64,000 nucleotides of DNA from Budorcas taxicolor (taxonomy: Eukaryota > Chordata > Mammalia > Artiodactyla > Bovidae): the NCBI RefSeq assembly GCF_023091745.1, contig NC_068922.1:33088501-33152500 (forward strand). The letters run 5' to 3'. The position numbers and the translations under genes are program-made. Positions 45,471-56,524 of the stretch are shown here, one piece after another (the stretch's first letter is position 1; the number at the start of each line of letters is the position of its first letter). The notes under the pieces are model-generated. The model was not told the DNA's origin, ran no database searches, and saw only the letters and a program-made list of their open reading frames with translations.

Positions 45471-45746
45471 TAACTTTTTATTTTTATTGGAGTATGGGTT
45501 CAATCCCTGGGTAGGGAAGATCCCCTGGAGAAGGAAATGGCAACCTATTCCACTATTCTTGCCTGGGAAATCCCAGGGACAGAGGAGCTTGGTGGGCTAC
45601 AGTCCATGGGGTCACAAAGAGCTGGACACACTTAGTGACTAAATAACAACAGGTGATTTACAATGTTGTGTTAGTTTCAGTTGTACAGCAAAGTGAGTCC
45701 GTTATACATACCCGTGTATCTATGCTTTTTTCAGATTCTTTTCCCA
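45470..45746 (-). mobile_element. L1 LINE 3' end split by a Bov-tA
   Basis: tttttatttttattggagta, a SINE, then gatttacaatgttgtgttag, gtacagcaaagtgagtccgt and tttttcagattcttttccca, the antisense L1 end. Confidence 0.8.
45497..45652 (+). mobile_element. Bov-tA SINE, 5'-truncated, nested in L1
   Basis: Starts inside the B-box region (gggttcaatccctgggtagg), then tcccctggagaaggaaatgg and acttagtgactaaataacaa. It lacks the 5' tRNA half. Confidence 0.82.
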
Positions 45747-45747
45747 T

Positions 45748-45978
45748 GGCCGCCTCATGTGAAGAGTTGACCCATTGGAAAAGACTCTGATGCTGGGAGG
45801 GATTGGGGGCAGGAGGAGAAGGGGACGACAGAGGATGAGATGGCTGGATGGCATCACGGACTCGATGGACATGAGTCTGAGTGAACTCAGGAGTTGGTGA
45901 TGGACAGGGAGGCCTGGTGTGCTGCGATTCATGGGGTCGCAAAGAGTCGGACACGACTGAGCGACTGAACTGAGCAGA
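45748..45978 (+). mobile_element. BovB LINE 3' end, 5'-truncated
   Basis: cctcatgtgaagagttgacc, ggattgggggcaggaggaga, gacagaggatgagatggctg, gagtcggacacgactgagcg. It abuts the L1 fragment directly. Confidence 0.9.
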
Positions 45979-45979
45979 G

Positions 45980-47280
45980 TTTCCTCTGCTACATGGTAGG
46001 CACTTGTTGGTTATCCATGTTAAATACAGCAGTGTGTACATGTCCGTTACTTGTCGTTTTCAGATTCCCAGGAATATGCATGAGAGAAAGAAATGCGTTT
46101 TTCTTCTGATGAAAACGACTTCATTTTACTTCCAGAAGTTTCAAAACTACCATCTGGTAGTCAACCGTGTTTTTCCACCAGATGGCAATAATCCATAATG
46201 GCTGAGCACAATGAATGGAATGTACACAAGGGTGTGAGCATTAAAAGGGCTGTGAGTGCTCAACATGTAATGTAGGAAAAATGATAAGTCCCAGGAGAAG
46301 AGGATAAACAGTGGGTTGCTAAGCCTGACCCTCTGGAGGCCAACAACGACCGTCATAAAAGGGATCACGTCACTCATCTTTATTATTGTGGAATTACAGA
46401 AGGGAACAATCTGCACCATTTCTTTCCTTTTCTTTTTTTTGTTTCCCGAATCATAGAAAAAAAAAACAGAAGATAAGGTGGAGACGGTGTTGATATGTAA
46501 GTATCAACTGCATTTTTTGGTCACATTCACGGCCAAAAAGATGTTGCATGGTTCCTAACAGGAGTCACAAATTCAGGAAGGGTATTTTAAGAAAAAGGAG
46601 GAAGAAAGAAGTTGCAGAAACTGCTGATGAAATCTGAAGTTTGTTTCTCTGTCTTGCTGACACCAATTTGCTGGTTTTTCAAAATCTGTTAGTGTATCTA
46701 CTTGGTTTTGATTTTAGATGGCATCACAAGTATCCAAGCCAACAGTGTACCATCTGGCCCAAATGATTCATGGTGCGCGATAGTCCAAACTCAAGGTGCA
46801 GGTGTACTCCTCAACAGGCCTTGGGTGACAGGACTTCCGCCTCCCACCGAATAGTTGTCATTTTCTCCTCCTCTGGGTTCTTTGTTTCTGAGTACTGGAT
46901 ATTTCTCTGATAAAGGCCAGGCTGTTCTTTTTGAAGACTAAATAATACCAACTTTTATCATTGTTTGTAGCATTTTTCTTTTTGAAAAATAACAATAGAG
47001 TCACAAAGAAATTTTAAAAAGTTCTGGCTTGTGAGTGAGATGAGAATTCTAGAGTTCACAGTGAACTGGAGAGAATGGAAACAAAGTTGTGTTTTAGGGC
47101 ACATTCATATAAAATTTCCATGGAAACTGTTAGGAACGTTTCTTTTTGTTTTAATTAATAGATCTATTAAATAGATCTATTTAATATAGGTGAGGATAGT
47201 ATAGAAATCAAAAAGAAAAAATAATAGTTATGAGAGATGTGATCCAGGGAATTCAGTTTTTCCTTCAGACAACATTTTTA
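45980..47280. other. Intergenic stretch, nothing recognised
   Basis: About 1.3 kb without an identifiable young repeat, the longest such block in the intergenic region. No ORF with domains. I cannot say whether it is conserved. Confidence 0.4.
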
Positions 47281-47284
47281 AAGG

Positions 47285-47497
47285 AGATGGTCACGTTTAG
47301 TCACTAAGTCGTGTCCGACTCTTGCGATCCCATGTACTGTCGCCCGCCAGGCTCCTCTGTTCATGGGATTCTCCAGGCGAGAATACTGGAGTAGATTGCC
47401 ACTTCCTTCTCCAGAGGATCTTCCCAATCCAGGAACTGAACCTGGGTCGCCTGTATTGAAAGCAAATTCTTTACCAACTGAGCTATGAAGGAAGCCC
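47285..47497 (-). mobile_element. Bov-tA SINE
   Basis: Antisense: cactaagtcgtgtccgactc, tgttcatgggattctccagg, caatccaggaactgaacctg, atgaaggaagcccc. Flanked by ttttaaaggag on both sides. Confidence 0.87.
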
Positions 47498-47539
47498 CTT
47501 TTAAAGGAGGCTATAATGAAAAATGTTAAGCTTTTATCT

Positions 47540-47662
47540 TTTTAATTTTTAGTCATATTGTGTAGTATTCTGAGTCTTAGTTCCCTAACCAGGGGTCAAA
47601 TCCATGCCCCCTACATTGGGAGCTCGGAGTCTTAACCACTGAATGTGCCAGGAAAGTCCAAG
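47540..47662 (-). mobile_element. CHR-type SINE
   Basis: Antisense: gagtcttagttccctaacca, ggggtcaaatccatgccccc, atgtgccaggaaagtcc. Confidence 0.8.
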
Positions 47663-47699
47663 CTATTATCTTTTTCAAAAAATATTTTTATCACTATAG

Positions 47700-47957
47700 T
47701 ACTACTACTAAGTTGCTGCAGTCGTGTCCGACTCTGTGCGATGCCATAGACGGCAGCCCACCAGGATCCCCCATCCCTGGGATTCTCCAGGCAAGAACAC
47801 TGGAGTGGGTTGCCATTTCCTTCTCCAATGCATGAAAGTGAAAAGTGAAAGTGAAGTCGCTCAGTCATGTCCGACTCAGCAACCCCATGGACTGCAGCCT
47901 ACCAGGCTCCTCCATCCATGGGATTTTCCAGGCAAGAGTACTGGAGTGGGGTGACAT
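47700..47957 (-). mobile_element. Bov-A2 SINE (dimer)
   Basis: Antisense dimer. The tail is (CTA)n-like (tactactactaag) rather than (CTG)n, and the 5' end is trimmed at gagtggggtgacatt. Confidence 0.85.
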
Positions 47958-48382
47958 TAAGTCCTAAATGATCAATATAAAACTACTGAAGAATGCAGAA
48001 AAAAAAAAAGAGTTACCGATCTGAAGACAACTCCTATTAACATTTTAGCAATTTCTTTCATTGTTTTCTTTCTTCTAGAAATGTCTTTTGTTTTTCATCT
48101 TTATGCAAAACCTGTTTGTTTTCATGGCTTTTCTGACCTAATTTCCACATTATATAATAACATATCTGTTTTCTTACGAGATTAGAAGCACTTAATTTTA
48201 ATTGTTTCACAGCGTTTTGGTAAGGACGAGTTATACCTAACTAACCCATTATTGGACAATTATTTAGTGTCTCCTTTTTGGTTTAACAAACCACCCTATG
48301 ATGAACACATCAGTGTATACAAAATGTTTTCCATACCTAGACTTTCTTAGAATGGATTCCCAAGAGTGGAATTACTAGTTCA

Positions 48383-48870
48383 CTGGTGGTCCGGTGGTTA
48401 AGAATCCACCTTGCAATGCAAGGAACAGTGGTTTGATCCCTGGTCTGGGAAGATCCCTCATGCCTCAGAACAACTAAGCCCTACAACTGCGCCGTAACTA
48501 CTGAGCCCACATGCTGCAAGTACTGAAACCTGCATGCCTAGAGCCCATTCTCTGCAGCAAGAGAAACCAGTGCACCGAGAAGCCAGAGCTCTCCGCCGAA
48601 GAGAAGCCACCACATACAGGAACCAGGGCTTCCCTGGTGGCTCAGTTGGTAAAGAATCTGCCTGCAGCGGGGGAGACCCTGGTTCAATCCCTGGGTTTGG
48701 GAAGGTCCTCTGGAGAAGGGAAAGGCTGCCCACTCCAGTATTCTGGCCTGGAAAATTCCATGGACGGTCCATGGGGTTGCAAAGAGTTGGACGTGGCTGA
48801 GTGACTTTCACTTCACTTTCACTTTCACAGAAACTAGAAAAAGCAGAGTGTATCAAGACCCACTACAGGC
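48383..48870 (+). mobile_element. CHR-type SINE, long form, hosting a Bov-tA
   Basis: Begins cactggtggtccggtggtta, with gtggtttgatccctggtctg and gaagccagagctctccgccg. After the nested Bov-tA it ends gtgtatcaagacccactaca. Confidence 0.8.
48627..48830 (+). mobile_element. Bov-tA SINE nested in CHR
   Basis: ggcttccctggtggctcagt, ctggttcaatccctgggttt, agtattctggcctggaaaat, ggacgtggctgagtgacttt, then repeated ttcact units. Confidence 0.85.
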
Positions 48871-49797
48871 AAATTTTTTTTAATGAAAACATAAATACAT
48901 CTTTAACATGAAAAAAGCATGAAATATTTTAATGCTTTAGTTTTGATTTTTATCATTGCCAATTTTCTTTTTTGCAGAGCGGCTGGTTTCCCCTAGCGAT
49001 GGGCCAGAAAGCAGCTTTCACACTGATGCCAATATTATCAATAACAACAAACAACAAACCACTTCCCTAAATGGTCTCTCATTAGTATTTTAATTTGCAT
49101 GTCTTTGATTATGAGTGAGGTGGAACCTTTTACCACTGTTTGTCAAAGAACTGAATTTCCTCTTTTGTGAATTGTTTGCTTATGTCCTTTGTCTGTTCAT
49201 CTCTTGGGGTCTTTGTTATCCCTACTTACAAAGAGGACTAACAAGCACTGTCCAGAGAAAGGCCTTCTGTCTGCAACTGTGAATTCCTCCTCTTTATGTC
49301 ATTTCAGACTCAGCATCCAAACAGCAGAGTCAAGGGGAAACTGGGAAGAATAGGAAAGATAAGTGATACATTTCTCTCTGTTGTAGAAGGGAAATGAAAG
49401 GTCAAGCTACGGAGATAAAAGACTCTGTTCCTTCACTAAACCCTGCTCTCAGTTTAATACTGCTTTCTACACAGTTTCAAATATCACACTATGTACATTA
49501 CGTATCTTGAGGCATATATCTCAGCATGAGCCTCTGGGAAGCCATGGTGGCTTCACAAAGTGTCCATTCCAGGGAGATTTGTCAACGACTTAATTAGATT
49601 TAATTTGGAGTGGCATCCTTAATTTTGTAACCACTTCCTGAAAGGCTGGCACTTCCATGTATTTTTCTTCCCTGGATGCAATAAGAGCACGTACAAGACA
49701 AGATGGGGATATAAATACAGACTCCCCAGCTTTGCGGTGATGAGTCAGGAGCTAAATAAACTGTTCGTTTTCACCTTGAGCTGGTGACTATGGAGAA

Positions 49798-49973
49798 AGT
49801 GAAAGTCGCCCAGTCGTGTCCGACTCTTTGTGACCCCATGGACTATACAGTCCATGGAATTCTCCAGGCCAGAATACTGGAGTGGGTAGCCTTACCCTTC
49901 TCCAGGGGATCTTCCCAACCCAGGGATCGAATCCAGGTATCCCGCATTGCAGGTAAGCCACAAGGGAAGCCCT
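49798..49973 (-). mobile_element. Bov-tA SINE with 14-bp perfect target duplication
   Basis: Antisense: agtcgcccagtcgtgtccga, gaattctccaggccagaata, acccagggatcgaatccagg, ccacaagggaagccct. gtgactatggagaa lies at 49,784-49,797 and 49,974-49,987. Confidence 0.92.
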
Positions 49974-50049
49974 GTGACTATGGAGAACTAGCCTCAAAAT
50001 AGGGCAGAGCTTGAGACTGGTAACGGGAACTCAAATGCTAGTAATGACT

Positions 50050-50262
50050 GCAGCTGCTCGGTTGCTCAGTCACGTCTGACTCTTTGTGACCCCATGGACT
50101 GCAGCCCATCAGGCTCTTCTGTCCATGGGAATTCTCCAGGCAAGAATACTGGAGTGGGTTGCCATGCCCTCCTCCAGGGGATCTTCCCAACCCAGGGATC
50201 GAACCCAGGTCTTCCGCATTGCAGGTGGATTTTTTTACCATCTGAGCCACCAGGGAAGTCCA
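50050..50262 (-). mobile_element. Bov-tA SINE
   Basis: Antisense: gctgctcggttgctcagtca, ggaattctccaggcaagaat, acccagggatcgaacccagg, ccaccagggaagtcc. Flanks taatgact on both sides. Confidence 0.88.
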
Positions 50263-50436
50263 ATAATGACTTTGAACTCCCCAAATTTCTGCATCTGGAA
50301 AATGGGGATAATAGTTCCTCATCTTATCCAAGGAGTATTTGAAAGATTACATTATACAAGAAAAATATATTGTGGCTGAAAGGAAGAGCATTAAGTGTGA
50401 TTACACTGCAGTGTTAGTTTTAAAAGTTAAGTTAAA

Positions 50437-50600
50437 GGGACTTCTTTGGTGGCACGGTGATAATGAATCTGCCCTGCAATGCAGGTGACGTGGGTTTGCT
50501 CCCTGGTCCCCACATCGGTAACATCCAGCACGACACGACGAAGCTCCTGTGTGTCGCAACTAAGACCCGATGCAGTTCAATAAATAAATAAATACATTTT
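50437..50600 (+). mobile_element. CHR-type SINE with (AAAT)n tail
   Basis: gggacttctttggtggcacg, gggtttgctccctggtcccc, actaagacccgatgcagttc, aataaataaataaa. Confidence 0.82.
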
Positions 50601-50944
50601 AAAACAATTAAGACCCCAGAATGATTTCCTTTGTCAAATATCTTGAGGTGATACAGAGAATCAAGGAACATTGGGGATGAATAGGATCTCATCCCAGCCA
50701 GCTCTCTCGGTTCACTGGGGGAGGAACTGAAGTTGTGAGAGGAAGTACCCAAGATGATACTTGTTTAAAATGACACTGCTAATTAATGACAGAAATGGAC
50801 TGTTAATCTAGGAGTCTAAATTGCCTCCAGAAGTCTTTCTACTGCCTTCCTCTCTCCCCACAGGGTCCAGTGAGTTGAAAGTTACTAAGCACCATCAAGT
50901 TAAAGAACTCAATTTGACTTTCTTACAATCTTTTCTTTTTTTAG

Positions 50945-51045
50945 CGGGGGGTGGTGGCATGCAGAACTTCCCTGACCAGGGATCAAACTGGTGCCCCTGC
51001 ATGAAAGCCCAGGGTCTTAACCTCTGAACTGCCAGTGAAGTCCAT
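50945..51045 (-). mobile_element. CHR-type SINE
   Basis: Antisense: aacttccctgaccagggatc, ggtcttaacctctgaactgc, cagtgaagtcc. Confidence 0.78.
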
Positions 51046-51114
51046 TTTCCTTATCATCTTTGACAGAAACTGTTTCCAGCCCCCCTTTTATTCTATGAAA
51101 GCTAAAAAGTTTTT

Positions 51115-51250
51115 GTATCTATTTATTTATTTGGTTGCACTGGGTCCCAGTTATGGCATGTGGGATCTAGCTTCCCGACTAGGGATCGAGCCTGGGCCCC
51201 CTGTATTGGGAGCATGGAGTCCCAGCAACTGGACCACCAGAAAAGTCTCT
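51115..51250 (-). mobile_element. CHR-type SINE
   Basis: Antisense: atttatttatttggttgcac, ggatctagcttcccgactag, ggatcgagcctgggcccc, accagaaaagtct. Confidence 0.82.
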
Positions 51251-51614
51251 AAATTTTTGTTCCTAGTAAAAATAATTACTTCACATAGGCTAAACTATGG
51301 GTGTAAAAATGTCCGACAACAGAATGTGACTTTATGTAAGTGTAAAACGCTGTACGTCTAAATGCTTAAGAAACAAGCGTCAAAGAGCAGACTTGAATCA
51401 GATGGACTCTTCTGGGACTCTCGCGTGCTAGGCACTAGCTCACTCTCTCTGTCAGCCTAAGCAGGACTGTAAACACCCAGGAGAATGAAGGTCACCAAAA
51501 TGAAGCAGAACCAGTTTGGCAGTGGGTGTGCAATCTCACTTCATTAGATGGACTAGGACGAAAAGAAATAAATCTGCGAGCCACTCATAAAGAGGGCTCT
51601 GCAATCTTTTTCTT

Positions 51615-51778
51615 TAAAAAAAAAACTTATTCATTTCACCGTGCCGAGTCTTGGCTGGGGCACGCAGGATCTTCAATCTTCACTGTTGCACGTGGGATCT
51701 TCAGCGGTGGCATGTGAGATCTAGTTCCCTGACCAGGGATTGAACCTCGGGACCACTGGACTACCAGGGAAGTCCTGG
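51615..51778 (-). mobile_element. CHR-type SINE
   Basis: Antisense: aaaaaaaaacttattcattt, gatctagttccctgaccagg, gattgaacctcggg, ggactaccagggaagtcct. Confidence 0.82.
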
Positions 51779-52139
51779 CTCTGGAATCTTTATGATTTAA
51801 GAAAATATCTCTTTCTTTTCAGTTCATTGTTTAAGGAAAAGTGTGTGAACTCCAGCAATGATGTGGACTGCCTTAAGAGAAGGGAATGTCAGTACACGGG
51901 AGAATCTTCTTTATCAGAGCCTGAGTGAACAAGCAACATGTTGGCTTATTTGCTGAAGCTATGGGAAGCTGTATTAGTAGATACATTCAAATGGTCAAGA
52001 GTTCAAATACGTGAATTACAAGTTGGGCCAGAGAAGCCACATGCTCAGATGGAGAGCTGAGATCATCTGTCAAACCAAGGGAGAGAGTTTTTTCTTTTTC
52101 CTCCCCATTTCTTTGACTATTAAAGAACCATTAAATTTT

Positions 52140-52680
52140 ATTTTTATTTTTTGTTGTAGTTGATTTACAATGTTGTATTAATTTCTGCTGTACAGCCAAG
52201 TGATTCAGTTATACATGTACACATATATTCTTTTTTATATTCTTTTCCATTATGGTTTCTCCCAGGAGGTTGGATATACAGTAGGACCTTGTTGTTTATC
52301 TGTTCTAAATTTAATAGTCTGGGGGCTTCCCTGGTGGGCTAATGGTTAGGACTCCACGCTTTCACTGCAGAGGGAACAGGTTCAATCCCTGGTAGGGGAG
52401 CTAAGATCCCTCATGCTGCCTGCCCCTCAAAGGTAATAGTCTGCGTCTGCTAACCCCAAACTGCCAGTCCATCCTTCCCCACCCCTGCCCTGCCTCCTCC
52501 CTGGCAACCACTCGTCTGTTCTCTGCGCCTGTGCGTTTGTTTCTGTTTTGTAGACAGGCTCACGTGTGCCATGTTTTAGACGCCACATGTAAGTGACATG
52601 ATATGATATTTGTCTCTCTGACTTCCTTTACTTAGCATGGTCACCTCTAGGTCTCTCCAACTACTAAAGAACTTTCATTT
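52140..52680 (-). mobile_element. L1 LINE 3' end split by a CHR SINE
   Basis: Antisense: gatttacaatgttgtattaa, ttttccattatggtttctcc, a SINE, then gtctgcgtctgctaacccca, cctgtgcgtttgtttctgtt and ttacttagcatggtcacctc. Confidence 0.85.
52322..52433 (+). mobile_element. CHR-type SINE nested in L1
   Basis: ggggcttccctggtgggcta, caggttcaatccctggtagg. Perfect 10-bp duplication taatagtctg at 52,312-52,321 and 52,434-52,443. Confidence 0.9.
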
Positions 52681-52684
52681 TCTA

Positions 52685-53260
52685 TCACATGCTTTCTCTG
52701 TCCTAGTTAGGATTTAATATCTTCTTGGATATACAAAATCCTCTCCTTCCTGGCTCTGTGCAGGCCCATGCACATGTGCAAAGAGCACGACCATGTCAAT
52801 CAAACTGAAAAACAATGGTAAGAAAGTCCTGTGTGGCAAGAACTTTGCTGGTGATTTTTCAAAGCAGCCATAGTATTTACCTAGTTTTATTCTGTCTATT
52901 AAACGGAATCTTTTCAATTTTATACACTGTGCAAAAGCCTCAGTGTTTCAGATCCATTAGATGGCTCACTCAGACCTCACAGACCTTTCAGAATTCTGTA
53001 CAAAGCACAGAAGCTTTACCACAACCCTGGATTTGAATTTGATAGCTCTGACCATTTTAGATTCTACAGATGTTATACCATGGAATGAAGATAAAAAAGA
53101 TACCTCATTTTAGCCACGAGTTTCAATCTTATCTTTTACTTTCAAACCAAACTGGTAAGCCAGCAAAAAGAACTGTTTTACTCTCCCGATGACCTTGCAC
53201 CCAAAAGATGACAGTGAAGAATAAGTTGCAAATATGATAATATGTTTTTTTTTTTTTTAA
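52685..53260. other. Intergenic stretch, nothing recognised
   Basis: Ends in a 12-T run just before the next SINE. No gene or repeat assigned. Confidence 0.4.
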
Positions 53261-53265
53261 AGGGG

Positions 53266-53397
53266 GCAGAGGAAGGAATTTCCTGGCAGTCCAGTGGTTA
53301 GGACTTGGTGTTTTCACTGCTGAGGCCTGGGTTCAATCCATGGCTGGGAAACTAAGATCCTGCAAGCCAAGAGGTGTGGCCAGAAATAAACAAATAA
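53266..53397 (+). mobile_element. CHR-type SINE
   Basis: gaaggaatttcctggcagtc, gggttcaatccatggctggg, ccaagaggtgtggccagaaa. Confidence 0.8.
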
Positions 53398-53399
53398 CC

Positions 53400-54270
53400 A
53401 CAGAAAACATACCGGCAGCATGTTATTTAAAATACATACTAATATATATGTTTGCCTAAAAGACAAAAAGGAAAGTAAAACCTGCCCATAGCACAAAGTA
53501 AAAGTTGGTCTCAAAATCAATGAAAATAGATTTTACAGGACTGTGTAATGAAGCCCCTGAGGCCCGTGTCACAGATCCCAGAGTGGCTGCATTTTATGTC
53601 TCATATAAGGTACCCTGACAACACTGAGTGGGAGCTTTGGTATTTTCCTGACTCACAAGGAAGGGAGCGTGCCATCGGCTGAATCACCCTCCTCGCTTCC
53701 TGGGGTGCCTGGCTGTTCCAAGATACTAATGGAGATTAAATTCTGGTTACCATGACAGCTATGTAAATGCTGTCATGCTCTTATCAACAGATGTCGTACA
53801 GTGTTCCCTGGAAGTTGAATTCTTTTCCCTGTCAAAAGCTCAATTTCAACATAAATTCTTCAATAACTAGGCATAGTGGATCTAAAGAATTGGGGATATC
53901 CTTCCTTTCCTTAACTAGCATTAAGATACAACTCATCTTTTACTTAAAATGTATTCCTTCTAGTGAATGGTTCGTCTTATGATGTTGCTTATTGTGTTTT
54001 TAGAAATTAAAATGAATAGTATGAATGTAAATAAAAATGAAAAGTATAATCAATTCTCTTAGACTTATAGAAACTCAAATTTGAGAAAACAAATCTGAAT
54101 ACCTAGAGCATTAGCTGGCATCTAGTGGCAATGGGTTGATTTCACCTGTAACAGCACTGATGTAAACTGATGGTGGAGACTGTGTTTTTGGTAGATGTTC
54201 TGTCCCTCTCCTTTCTCCATTCCAATGGTTAGAGTCATCCCTGAGAACCAGAGAAGCAGCCGTAGAGGTT
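53400..54270. other. Intergenic stretch, nothing recognised
   Basis: No repeat or gene assigned. Short ORFs lack domains. Confidence 0.4.
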
Positions 54271-54277
54271 CCTGAAA

Positions 54278-54365
54278 GTATTAGTTGCTCAGTCGTGTCC
54301 GACTCTCTGTGACCCCATGGACTGTAGCCCACCAGTCTCCTCTGTTCAAAGAATTCTCCAGGCCT
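54278..54365 (-). mobile_element. Bov-tA SINE, truncated
   Basis: gtattagttgctcagtcgtg, gaccccatggactgtagccc, aagaattctccaggcct, then it stops abruptly. The 5' tRNA half is missing. Confidence 0.82.
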
Positions 54366-54414
54366 AGTGAAACCTGTATTTTTATTTTAAAAACTTTCCT
54401 TTGGAGAGGTTTAC

Positions 54415-54632
54415 AGGTGCTTCTCAGGTGGCTCAGTGGTAAAGAACCCGCTTGCCAATGCAGGAGATGTGGGTTCGATCCCTGGGTTGGGAAGATCCCC
54501 TGGAGAAGGAAGTGGCAACCCACTCCAGTATTCTTGCCTGGGAAATCCCCTTGACAGAGGAGCCTGGCGGGGACAGAGGAGTCCATAGGTTGCAGAAAGC
54601 TGGACTCGACTGAGCGACTAAACAACAGCTTT
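54415..54632 (+). mobile_element. Bov-tA SINE
   Basis: gtgcttctcaggtggctcag, gggttcgatccctgggttgg, gtattcttgcctgggaaatc, ctggactcgactgagcgact. Opposite in orientation to the copy 50 bases upstream. Confidence 0.87.
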
Positions 54633-54914
54633 AGGATGATTACTGCCAAGCTTCAAGGACTAGGAGCACTTAAAAGTCTTCCAAATCAACATCATAAAAA
54701 AAGGTCAATGACCTCCAGAGTTCTTGAAAAGCCTATACTAAATGTGTTCAAGACAGCTCTGAGCACTAGTTGCTTTTTTTCTTTTCCCTGCTTTTTATAT
54801 AGTATTTTCTCATTTCACTTGCCTTCAGATGTTGGTCATTATTATTTTTGCTGAAGTATTCCTTGGAATCCTTCTAATTTCAGTGGCACAAAAAAATTGC
54901 CAAGGGCCTGTTAT

Positions 54915-55035
54915 ATTTCTTTGTTTTTTGGTCTGCTTTACATGGCTTGAGGATCCCAGTTCCCCGACTAGGGCTTGAGCCCTGGAGTGAAAGCGCAGAT
55001 TCCTAACTACCAGGCCACCAGGGATCTCCCAGGCC
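54915..55035 (-). mobile_element. CHR-type SINE
   Basis: Antisense: cccagttccccgactagggc, ttgagccctggagtgaaagc, ccaggccaccagggatct. Confidence 0.78.
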
Positions 55036-55087
55036 TGTTATATTTCTAATCTGTTCCTGGTTAGGAAATCAGTTAACCAAATGTGTC

Positions 55088-55560
55088 AGCCAGGGTCCCA
55101 TCAGGAAAAGGTCCAGCTAAGTGAATTTAATGAAGGCGCTGGAACTATTCTCAGAAGTGGGGGTGGGGAAAAGGAACAGATAAAGGAGTGAGGTTTGCAG
55201 CCAGAAGCCATCCTCAGGCCTGGCCTCTGAGTAGAGGAGGAAAGACCAGGGTCCCAGAGCCTGGAGAGGGTGCGAAGCATGCAGAAGGGCTTCCTCGGGG
55301 AACTGCATTTGGGGCGGTGAACAGCTCCCTTTCCACCAGAACTTTCGAGGTAGAGAATGGAGAAAAGTGGACACCCTGGCCTTTCTCTCTGTCCACCCTC
55401 TAACCTCTGTCAGCACCTTCCAACCAAGAGCCACAGGGCAAGGGAGCCTGGCTGTGATGCAATTGCAAGGGGTTAGCCTCCAGGGCGTGAAGCAGGGCAG
55501 AGAAGGCTGGAGAAGGCATCTGGGCATAGAGGTTGGGGTGGAGAATAACCAGCCTGATGA
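55088..55560. mobile_element. Ancient mammalian interspersed repeat, class not assigned
   Basis: cagggtcccatcaggaaaag, agtgaatttaatgaaggcgc, cagggcaagggagcctggct and tggagaataaccagc follow an old mammalian repeat I recall but cannot name. The overlapping 159-, 110- and 74-codon ORFs here are therefore not treated as genes. Confidence 0.45.
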
Positions 55561-55869
55561 ATTCAGAATTTTGGATCCAGTAAAAGTTCTGTGCATGAAC
55601 TCTGTTCCGCTTCAGGGCCGACATGCCTTGCCCTTTTTTCTTTTTTCTTATTTTTTGGTTCTCAGCTATTTGGATAGTCTATATCGCCAAGATATCTGAT
55701 TTATAGTTGATCTGACTTAGAGTTTTATAGTATCATCACATTTGGATTTATGCTGGGAATTGATATGGTTATACTTCAGTGTAGCAATAAAGAGGACAAT
55801 GTGCATTTTAACATTCTAATATTTTAAATATAATTTGGATTGTACAATAACATGTTTCTTTTTTGAAAT

Positions 55870-56130
55870 TTATTAAAATTTTTATTTTATGTTGGAGTAT
55901 AGTTGATTTAATGTTGTTATTTTCTGTTGTATAGCAAAATGACTTGGTTATTCATATACCTATATTTATTCTTTATCAGATTCTTCCCTCATGGATTATT
56001 AAAGAGTTTTGAGTAGAGTTCCCTATGTTATACAGTAGGTCCTTGTTGATTATCTATTTTATGTATAATAGCGTGTATATGTTAATCCCAACCTCCTAAT
56101 TTACTCCTCCCCCAAAATGTGACTTTTGAA
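55870..56130 (-). mobile_element. L1 LINE 3' end
   Basis: Antisense: ttggagtatagttgatttaa, tgtatagcaaaatgacttgg, tacagtaggtccttgttgat, tgttaatcccaacctcctaa. Confidence 0.8.
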
Positions 56131-56524
56131 GTGTGGAACTGAGATAATTCTCCAGGATTGATTCCTCAGTCAAATGTTAGTCATGATTATTAGGGTGAAT
56201 TGAAAGTACAAAGGCTGCAAACAATGTAAGTTTTACAGGCTCAAGTAAAAGTGGCCTAGGCTCCTGCTGTTGTGGAGCTGGAGGACTCATGGAGTATATT
56301 TGGGAAAATGCGTTTGTGCTGGCCAGCTCCATCTGCACGTATGTTTTGAAAATCCCACGAAATAAAGTTTGTATTTGAGCTTGGAGCCGCTCAGTTGTAT
56401 TTGAAAATAAAAGAGAGGTTATTATTTCTTGGCTCTCAGAATCTCCATAGTGGGATTAACCTCCAAGTGCCTGCAGGCTGGATTCAGCACCCTGGAGGGA
56501 CTGCCTTCTTTCCCATCTCACTTC

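Larger units (their letters stand above)
48240..49215 (-). mobile_element. Ancient L1 ORF2 fragment split by two SINEs
   Basis: Antisense and decayed: ggattcccaagagtggaatt before the SINEs, and gtattttaatttgcatgtct, aattgtttgcttatgtcctt after them. Confidence 0.55.

Noticed and set aside
55117..55699. Cluster of ORFs of 159, 110, 74 and 71 codons
   Set aside because: They overlap on both strands within an ancient repeat-like block, with no domains.
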